Assembly: GCF_001544695.2 (NCBI RefSeq)
Contig: NZ_FCOM02000037.1
Location: forward strand, 1 to 64,000
Direction: 5' to 3'
DNA from: Caballeronia arvi
Lineage (GTDB): Bacteria; Pseudomonadota; Gammaproteobacteria; Burkholderiales; Burkholderiaceae
DNA: 64,000 nucleotides
The notes under the pieces are model-generated. The model was not told the DNA's origin and did no database searches. It saw only the letters and a list, made by a program, of their open reading frames with translations. This document shows positions 58,573 through 64,000 of the stretch, piece by piece (the first letter of the stretch is position 1; each line of letters starts with the position of its first letter). The position numbers and the translations under genes were made by a program.

Positions 58573-60132
58573 ATGAAAACGCAGTTGGACTTCGGCAGCA
58601 TCGAAAGGCGGGGCGCGCGAATCGCGCTCGCGTGCGCGGGCGTGCTGCTGGCATGGTCCGTCGAGGCGGCGCAGCCGGGCGTGCCCGCGAAGGCGCCGGC
58701 AGACGCGACGGCTTCGGCCGCCCGGCTCGCACCGATGCGCGCGCAAAATCCCGCGCTCGTGCGCACTGCGCTCGCGGTGCCGAATCGCGTGGCCGCGCCG
58801 GACGCCGCGATGGGGATGGGCGCGCTCACCCTCGACGCGGGCAAGGGCACGATGCTGCGCCTGCCGGAAGACGCCACCTCGGTGTTCGTCGCCGATCCGT
58901 CGATCGCGGACGTGCACGTGCCGTCGCCGAAAACGGTCTTCGTGCTCGGCAAGAAGACCGGCACGACGACGCTCTACGTGCTCGGCCCGAACAACAAGAC
59001 GCTGCTGCAGCGCACGGTGATCGTCGCGCGCGACATGATGGCCCTGCGCAACATGCTCTCGTCGCGCTTTCCCAATCTGAACGTGCAGGCGACGACGGGC
59101 CAGGGCTCGCTGCTCGTCTCGGGCCAGGTGCCGACCGCGTCCGATGCCGATGCCATCGTGCAGGCCGTGACGCCGTTCCTCGCCGACAAGGAAGTGCTGA
59201 TCAACCGCCTGACGGTGGATCGTCCGCTGCAGGTGCAACTGCGCGTGCGCATCACCGAGGTGGACCGCAACGTGACGCAGCAGCTCGGCATCAACTGGCA
59301 GGCGCTCGGCACGTCGGGCAACTGGCTCGGCGGTCTCTTCAGCGGCCGCCCGATCCAGAACCTGAATCAGCCGATCGCGAACGGCAACGGCGGCGTGACC
59401 TATCCGATCAACCTCGCGGCCAACAACGCGTTCTCGTTCCTGACCGGCTTCCATACGGCCAACACCGACATCCGCGCGCTCATCGACGCGCTGAATCAGG
59501 AAGGCCTGCTTACCGTGCTCGCCGAGCCGAATCTCGTCGCGATGTCGGGCCAGACGGCCAGCTTCCTCGCGGGCGGCGAGTTCCCGATTCCGGTGTCGCA
59601 GACCAACGGCGCGATCTCGGTTGAGTTCAAGCAGTTCGGCGTCAAGCTCGACTTCACGCCGACCGTGCTGAACGAGCGCCGCATCAGCCTGAAGGTGCGT
59701 CCCGAAGTGAGCCAGATCGACACGACCGCGAGCGTTACGACCGGCGGCGTGACGGTGCCGGGCCTCTCGGTGCGCCGTGCCGACACGACGGTCGAGCTCG
59801 CGAGCGGCCAGAGCTTCGCCATCGGCGGGCTGTTGCAGAGCAATACCACGGACATCGTTTCGCAGGTGCCCGGCATCGGTTCGATTCCGGTGCTCGGCAA
59901 GCTGTTTTCGTCGTCGAACTACCAGAACAACAAAACCGAGCTCGTCATCATGGTGACGCCGTATCTCGTCGAGCCGACCGACTCCGCGAAGCTGCGCTCG
60001 CCGCTCGATTCGTTGATCTCGCCGTCGAGCGATGTCGAATACAGCTTCCAGCGCAAGGCGGGCCAGCCGAACGCCGCGCAGCCGTCCGCATCCGAACCGC
60101 GTCTCGTGGGCGCGGCGGGCTATGTCTATTGA
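58573..60132 (+). CDS. cpaC: Secretin CpaC/RcpA of the Flp pilus
   Basis: A 519-residue outer-membrane secretin. After a signal-like N-terminus (RIALACAGVLLAWSVEAAQPG) there are a BON/N-domain block (GTMLRLPEDATSVFVADPSIADVHVPSPKTVFVLGKKTGTTTLYVLG), an N1-like domain (QVQLRVRITEVDRNVTQQLGINWQ) and the secretin barrel (VLAEPNLVAMSGQTASFLAGGEFPIPV, FGVKLDFTPTVL, VPGIGSIPVLGKLFSS, TELVIMVTPYLVEP). It forms the channel through which the pilus leaves. Order and spacing match tad operons. Confidence 0.92.
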   Translation: MKTQLDFGSIERRGARIALACAGVLLAWSVEAAQPGVPAKAPADATASAARLAPMRAQNPALVRTALAVPNRVAAPDAAMGMGALTLDAGKGTMLRLPEDATSVFVADPSIADVHVPSPKTVFVLGKKTGTTTLYVLGPNNKTLLQRTVIVARDMMALRNMLSSRFPNLNVQATTGQGSLLVSGQVPTASDADAIVQAVTPFLADKEVLINRLTVDRPLQVQLRVRITEVDRNVTQQLGINWQALGTSGNWLGGLFSGRPIQNLNQPIANGNGGVTYPINLAANNAFSFLTGFHTANTDIRALIDALNQEGLLTVLAEPNLVAMSGQTASFLAGGEFPIPVSQTNGAISVEFKQFGVKLDFTPTVLNERRISLKVRPEVSQIDTTASVTTGGVTVPGLSVRRADTTVELASGQSFAIGGLLQSNTTDIVSQVPGIGSIPVLGKLFSSSNYQNNKTELVIMVTPYLVEPTDSAKLRSPLDSLISPSSDVEYSFQRKAGQPNAAQPSASEPRLVGAAGYVY

Positions 60133-60142
60133 GCGCCAAGTC

Positions 60143-60517
60143 ATGAAACACGCACGTCCTCTCATGTTCGCGGCGCTCGTCGCCTTCGCTTGCGGCGCGA
60201 CCGGCTGCTTCCATCCGCCGCGCAACATGCCCAACGATTCGACGATCGGCTACGACGGCCAGAACGCCATCCCGCCCGATTGCGACTCGCTCGCGCGCGG
60301 CTCGCACATGACCGACGCGGGACGGCGCCGCCCGGCGATGCAATGGGGCTGCGCAACCTATACGAACCTCGCGGCGCAGCTCGCGCGTCCGGCCGATATC
60401 GTCGCGCCGCAGACGCTCGGCCCGGCCGACGGCGCGACGGCGGCGAGCGCGATACGCCGTTACGAAACCGGCCACGTGATCCCGCTCGACTCGAGCACGT
60501 CGCGCGAAGCGAAGTAG
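60143..60517 (+). CDS. cpaD: Short CpaD-like pilus lipoprotein
   Basis: A 124-residue putative lipoprotein. The signal MKHARPLMFAALVAFACGATG ends before a cysteine in a lipobox-like ATGC context, giving an acylated C22. The segment MQWGCATYTNLAAQLARPADIVAP corresponds to the core CpaD motif (GCATxxNLAAQLARPADI), but the protein is only about half of typical CpaD length. An alternative start at 60122 overlaps the secretin stop. It lies 10 bases after cpaC and 31 before cpaE, where tad operons carry CpaD, so it may act as the secretin pilotin-like partner. Confidence 0.75.
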   Translation: MKHARPLMFAALVAFACGATGCFHPPRNMPNDSTIGYDGQNAIPPDCDSLARGSHMTDAGRRRPAMQWGCATYTNLAAQLARPADIVAPQTLGPADGATAASAIRRYETGHVIPLDSSTSREAK

Positions 60518-60548
60518 CGCCTAAACAGACGGACATCATGAGCACATC

Positions 60549-61769
60549 ATGAGCACAACAGAAATCAGTTTCTTCAAGGGCAAGCAAGGCGTGCGGATTG
60601 CGGACTTCATCGCGTTCGTGGCGGACCGCAAGACCGAGCAGGTGTTGAAGAGCTTCGTGCTCGAACAGGCGATGCCGCACGTGCATATCGCCGTCGGCAA
60701 CGTGGACGACGCCATCGCGCATCTGTCGAAGATCGAGCGCTCGCCGCTCTTTCTGCTCGTCGACCTCGAAGGTTCGGTGATGCCGCTCTCGGAGCTCGGC
60801 CGCCTCGCGGAAGTGTGCGAGCCGTCCGTGCAGGTCGTCGCGATCGGCGAGCGCAACGACGTCGGCCTGTTCCGCAGCCTGCTCAAGATCGGCGTGCGCG
60901 ACTATCTGGTGAAGCCGCTGACCGTCGAGTTGCTGAAGCGCACCGTCAACGTGTCCGAGGGCAAAGTCAGCCCGGTGACGCTGGCGCGCGCGGGCAAGAC
61001 CATCGCGTTCGCGGGCGCGCGCGGCGGCGTCGGCGTGACGACGCTCGCGCTCAATCTCGCGCGCCATCTCGCGGAAGACACGCACCGGCGCGTCGCCTAT
61101 GTCGATCTGAAACTGTGCGGCGGCGCGGCCAACAGCATGCTCGGCACGCAGAGCAACAACGGTCTCGTCGACGTGCTGCAAAACGTGCATCGTCTCGATC
61201 CGCAATACGTGGAGCGCACGCTCGTCGCGAACGGCAGCCGCCTGTTCGTGCTGTCGGCGGATCTCGATTACGGCACAGCCAAGCAGTTCGAGCCGGGCGC
61301 GCTGCGCCGCGTGGTCGAGCTGCTGTGCGACAGCTTCCACTACGTGATTCTCGATATCGGCGACCCGAACGACGCACTCGCGGCCGAAGCGTTCGATCAC
61401 GCGTCGCGCGTGTATCTCGTCGCGGACCGCTCCGTGCATTCGACTCGCGAAACCATCCGGATGCTGCGCTATATCGAGGACCGAGACAGCAATCCGCCGA
61501 CCTCCGTGCTGCTCAACAACCCGAACGCCGCGACCGCGGGCAAGGTGCAGGAGGCCGACTTCATGACGGCCGTGGGCCGCACCGTGTTGCACGAGGTGCA
61601 GTTCGAGCCGAAGATGCTCGCGACCGCCGAGAATCTCGGCGAAGCGCCGCGTGAACGCGGCCAGAACAACTTCACGCAGGCCATCGCGCGCGTCGCCAAC
61701 GACCTGACGGGCCAGCACGCGGCCGTCGAGCGCACGTTCCTGAGCAAGTTCAAGCTCAGGAGGGCGTGA
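60549..61769 (+). CDS. cpaE: Pilus localisation protein CpaE/TadZ
   Basis: A 406-residue protein with an N-terminal response-regulator-like domain (about 20-135, FLLVDLEGSVMP, VVAIGERNDVGLFRSLLKIGVRDYLVKP) and a MinD/ParA-like ATPase domain (from about 150). The P-loop is degenerate: G156-A-R-G-G-V-G-V-T-T165, so the signature Lys is R158 and the P-loop Lys is V163. TadZ proteins are known to vary here, and many bind ATP weakly or act as polar landmarks. It overlaps cpaF by 4 bases. Confidence 0.9.
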   Translation: MSTTEISFFKGKQGVRIADFIAFVADRKTEQVLKSFVLEQAMPHVHIAVGNVDDAIAHLSKIERSPLFLLVDLEGSVMPLSELGRLAEVCEPSVQVVAIGERNDVGLFRSLLKIGVRDYLVKPLTVELLKRTVNVSEGKVSPVTLARAGKTIAFAGARGGVGVTTLALNLARHLAEDTHRRVAYVDLKLCGGAANSMLGTQSNNGLVDVLQNVHRLDPQYVERTLVANGSRLFVLSADLDYGTAKQFEPGALRRVVELLCDSFHYVILDIGDPNDALAAEAFDHASRVYLVADRSVHSTRETIRMLRYIEDRDSNPPTSVLLNNPNAATAGKVQEADFMTAVGRTVLHEVQFEPKMLATAENLGEAPRERGQNNFTQAIARVANDLTGQHAAVERTFLSKFKLRRA

Positions 61770-63178
61770 TGTTCGGGCAGAAGCAGGCGCGCGCCACGCC
61801 GCCGTCCGGTCTCGATGAAAGCGCGCCGCCACAAGGCGAGGCGCCGGCGCTTGCGGTCGTCGAGAAGCCGGCGGCCGTCGCGCCCGCGCGCGCTCAGCCC
61901 GGCGACGGCAATGAAACGCTCGTGCGCTCCGATCTCTTCAGGACGATCCGCGCGGGCGTGTTCGCTGCGATGAATCCGTCGGCGGCGGTCGGCAAGACGC
62001 GCGAGCAGATGAAGCCCGCCGTCGAGACGCTCGTCGTCGATGTCGCCGAGCGCGAGCGCCTGAACATCACGATCTCGGAGCAGGTGCAGATCGTCGGTGA
62101 GTTGCTGAACGACATGTTCGGCCTCGGTCCGATCGAACCCTTGCTCGCCGATGAAACCATCACCGACGTGCTCGTCAACGGACCCGATCAGGTGTGGGTC
62201 GAGCGGCACGGACGGCTCGAACTGACCAACTGCAAGTTCCGCGACAACGCGCACGTGATCAACGTCGCGCAGCGCATCGCGGCGGGCGTCGGGCGGCGCG
62301 TCGACGAAAGCAGCCCGATGGTCGATGCGCGCCTCGCCGACGGCAGCCGCGTGAATGTCGTGCTGCCGCCGCTCGCGATTCATGGCGCATCGATTTCGAT
62401 TCGTAAGTTTTCCAAACGAAATATCACGCTGCACCGCATGGCGCAGCAGGGCAACCTGTCGGCCGCGATGGCCAACGTGCTCAAGCTCGCGAGCACCTGC
62501 CGCCTCAATGTCATCGTGTCGGGCGGCACGGGTTCGGGCAAGACGACGCTGCTCAACGCGCTGTCGCATTTCATCGGGCACGGCGAGCGCACGGTGACGA
62601 TCGAGGATGCGGCCGAACTGCAGCTCGTCCAGCCGCATGTCGTGAGTCTCGAAACGCGGCCTGAAAACGCCGAAGGGCTCGGCGCGGTGACGCAGCGCGA
62701 CCTCGTGCGCAACGCGCTGCGGATGCGCCCGGACCGCATCATCCTCGGCGAAACGCGCGGCGCCGAAGCCTTCGACGTGCTCCAGGCGATGAACACCGGC
62801 CACGACGGCTCGATGACCACCATCCACGCGAACACGCCGCGCGACGGCATCACGCGTCTCGAAAGCATGGTGATGATGGCGAACGGCAATCTGCCGCTCC
62901 TGTCGATCCGCCGCCAGATCGCGAGCGCGGTGCATCTGATCGTGCAGATCGAGCGCATGCGCGACGGCATGCGGCGCGTGACGCGCGTAACCGAGCTCGT
63001 CGGAATGGAGGGCGACGTCATCATCACGCAGGATCTCTTCACGTTCCGCTATGACGCGAGCGCCTATAGCGAGGAAGTGAAGGGCGTGTTCGAAACCGGC
63101 GCCGTGCGCCCGGCGTTCTCGCAGCGCGCCGCGTACTACGGTCTCGAAGACGCGCTTCTGGAGGCGATGAAGCCATGA
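61766..63178 (+). CDS. cpaF: Secretion ATPase CpaF/TadA
   Basis: A 470-residue VirB11-type hexameric ATPase that powers pilus assembly. Walker A is G253-G-T-G-S-G-K259-T-T, followed by the Asp box IEDAAELQL, Walker B RIILGETRGAEAFD and the His box TGHDGSMTTIHANT. The N-terminal region (about 1-60) is variable and Pro/Ala rich. It overlaps cpaE upstream and tadB downstream by 4 bases each, as in compact tad operons. All motor residues are present. Confidence 0.95.
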   Translation: MMFGQKQARATPPSGLDESAPPQGEAPALAVVEKPAAVAPARAQPGDGNETLVRSDLFRTIRAGVFAAMNPSAAVGKTREQMKPAVETLVVDVAERERLNITISEQVQIVGELLNDMFGLGPIEPLLADETITDVLVNGPDQVWVERHGRLELTNCKFRDNAHVINVAQRIAAGVGRRVDESSPMVDARLADGSRVNVVLPPLAIHGASISIRKFSKRNITLHRMAQQGNLSAAMANVLKLASTCRLNVIVSGGTGSGKTTLLNALSHFIGHGERTVTIEDAAELQLVQPHVVSLETRPENAEGLGAVTQRDLVRNALRMRPDRIILGETRGAEAFDVLQAMNTGHDGSMTTIHANTPRDGITRLESMVMMANGNLPLLSIRRQIASAVHLIVQIERMRDGMRRVTRVTELVGMEGDVIITQDLFTFRYDASAYSEEVKGVFETGAVRPAFSQRAAYYGLEDALLEAMKP

Positions 63179-64000
63179 GCCTCGTCAACCTGATCACGTT
63201 CGCTGCGTTCGCGTGCGTGCTGCTCGCCGGCGTGATGGTCGTGGTCCTGCAAGACATGCGCGACAACCGGCCGCCGTCGCGCATCCGCCAGCGCATGCAG
63301 AAGTCGTTCATAGCGCAGGGCGCACATGCGGCGCAGGCGAACAAGCTCGATCTCGACATCTTTCAGGCGAGCCGCAGGGACAACGTGTTCACGCGCTGGA
63401 CCGGGCCGCGTCTCGCGCGCCTGCGGACCGTCGCGGGCGCCAACGGCGTGCGTATCGTGATCGTCGCGGCGCTGGCGGGCGAGCTCGTCGCCGTGCTGAC
63501 GAACACCTTCGCGCCGCTGCCCGACTTCGCGCGGCCGCTCGTGCTCGTCGGCTTGCCGGTGCTCGCGCTGGTGCAGGCGTACCGCTTCCTGATCGAGCGC
63601 TTTCGCAAGCGCTTTCTCGACGGCTTTCCCGATGTCATCGACATGATCGTGCGTGCGGTGCGCGCGGGCGTGCCGGTCACACAGGTGATCGGCTCGGCGG
63701 CGAGCGAGTGCCGCGACCCACTCAAGAGCGAGTTCCAGCTGATGGCCGACTCGCTGCAGGTGGGCCTCGATCTCGACGAAGTGCTCACGGTCGCGATGCG
63801 CCGCATCGAGATCGCGGACTTCTCGTTCTTTTGCGTGTGTCTGCTGCTGCAGCGCGAAACCGGCGGCCAGCTCGGCGAGACGCTCGAGAACCTGTCGGGC
63901 ATCGTGCGCACGCGCCGTGAGATTCGCCAGAAAACCAAGGCGCTGACCGGCGAGGCGCGCATCACGACGAAGATTCTCGCCGCCATTCCCGTGATCATCA
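63175..64000 (+). CDS. tadB: Inner-membrane platform protein TadB (partial, cut by window end)
   Basis: The first 275 codons of a TadB/CpaG-type GspF-domain protein; the gene continues beyond 64000. An N-terminal segment (LITFAAFACVLLAGVMVVVLQD), two central segments (IVIVAALAGELVAVLTN, ARPLVLVGLPVLALVQAYRFL) and the GspF block FPDVIDMIVRAVRAGVPVTQVI, LLLQRETGGQLGETLENLSGIVRTRREIRQK are visible. ATG 63175 overlaps the cpaF stop (ATGA). It forms the assembly platform with TadC, expected next. Confidence 0.92.
   Translation, partial: MSLVNLITFAAFACVLLAGVMVVVLQDMRDNRPPSRIRQRMQKSFIAQGAHAAQANKLDLDIFQASRRDNVFTRWTGPRLARLRTVAGANGVRIVIVAALAGELVAVLTNTFAPLPDFARPLVLVGLPVLALVQAYRFLIERFRKRFLDGFPDVIDMIVRAVRAGVPVTQVIGSAASECRDPLKSEFQLMADSLQVGLDLDEVLTVAMRRIEIADFSFFCVCLLLQRETGGQLGETLENLSGIVRTRREIRQKTKALTGEARITTKILAAIPVII

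Noticed and set aside
57000-58964. A 654-codon minus-strand frame opposite the cpaA-cpaB genes
   Set aside because: Shadow of well-supported pilus genes; His/Arg/Asp-rich composition without domains.

Overview
The window looks like chromosomal DNA of a GC-rich beta-proteobacterium, most likely Burkholderiaceae in the Paraburkholderia/Caballeronia range. This is inferred from the gene families (ChvE-GguAB sugar importer, pyridine-pathway arabinose genes, fused LivHM permease, Fnr with an N-terminal cysteine cluster, tad pilus locus) and from codon use; no rRNA, tRNA, CRISPR array, insertion sequence or integrase was seen. The left part (about 1-28 kb) is a catabolic/accessory region with mixed base composition. 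The right part (about 29-64 kb) is more uniformly GC-rich and looks more core-like.

Region 1 (1-9.1 kb) is a catabolic island. It holds a ProC-like reductase, an MFS carrier, a proline racemase/hydroxyproline epimerase-family enzyme, a small cupin and a GlxA-type regulator. These are followed by an FAD amine/amino-acid oxidase, a D-2-hydroxyacid dehydrogenase and an aldehyde dehydrogenase, closed by a strong inverted repeat. The substrate is unknown; a (hydroxy)proline-like or other cyclic/N-substituted amino acid fits best. Region 2 (9.1-19.7 kb) is a non-phosphorylating L-arabinose/galactose locus. The ChvE-GguA-GguB importer and a LysR regulator sit with arabonate dehydratase, ketodeoxyarabonate dehydratase and a Gfo/Idh sugar 1-dehydrogenase. 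Its own semialdehyde dehydrogenase is decayed (catalytic Cys replaced by Arg, internal deletion, ruined C-terminus). Two intact aldehyde dehydrogenases elsewhere in the window could replace it.

Region 3 (19.7-27.5 kb) is the most unusual part. It is a tightly packed six-gene operon coding for an acetolactate-synthase-like ThDP enzyme, a Zn alcohol dehydrogenase, PhaE, class III PhaC, an alpha/beta hydrolase and a long Pct-like CoA-transferase. This reads as a self-contained polyester-forming module fed from a 2-oxo acid. Region 4 (27.5-36.6 kb) carries an EgtB-like non-heme iron enzyme, Fnr, a universal stress protein and a DHA2 exporter. It also has an alpha-ketoglutarate-semialdehyde dehydrogenase behind a long structured leader, and a hipB-hipA module translationally coupled to an SMP-30 lactonase.

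Region 5 (36.6-50.1 kb) contains small housekeeping and hypothetical genes: GNAT, SDR, serine acetyltransferase, FolE, VOC, SnoaL-like and TetR. It then has a sugar-acid/2-hydroxyacid locus and an amine pair (class III aminotransferase plus gamma-glutamylputrescine-synthetase-like enzyme). Region 6 (50.6-55.2 kb) is a divergent Liv-type ABC importer that probably serves the amine pair. Region 7 (55.2-64 kb) has AlkA-type MPG glycosylase, an iron-permease-family protein and the first eight genes of a tad/cpa type IVc pilus operon (flp, cpaA, cpaB, cpaC, a short cpaD, cpaE, cpaF and a partial tadB cut by the window end).
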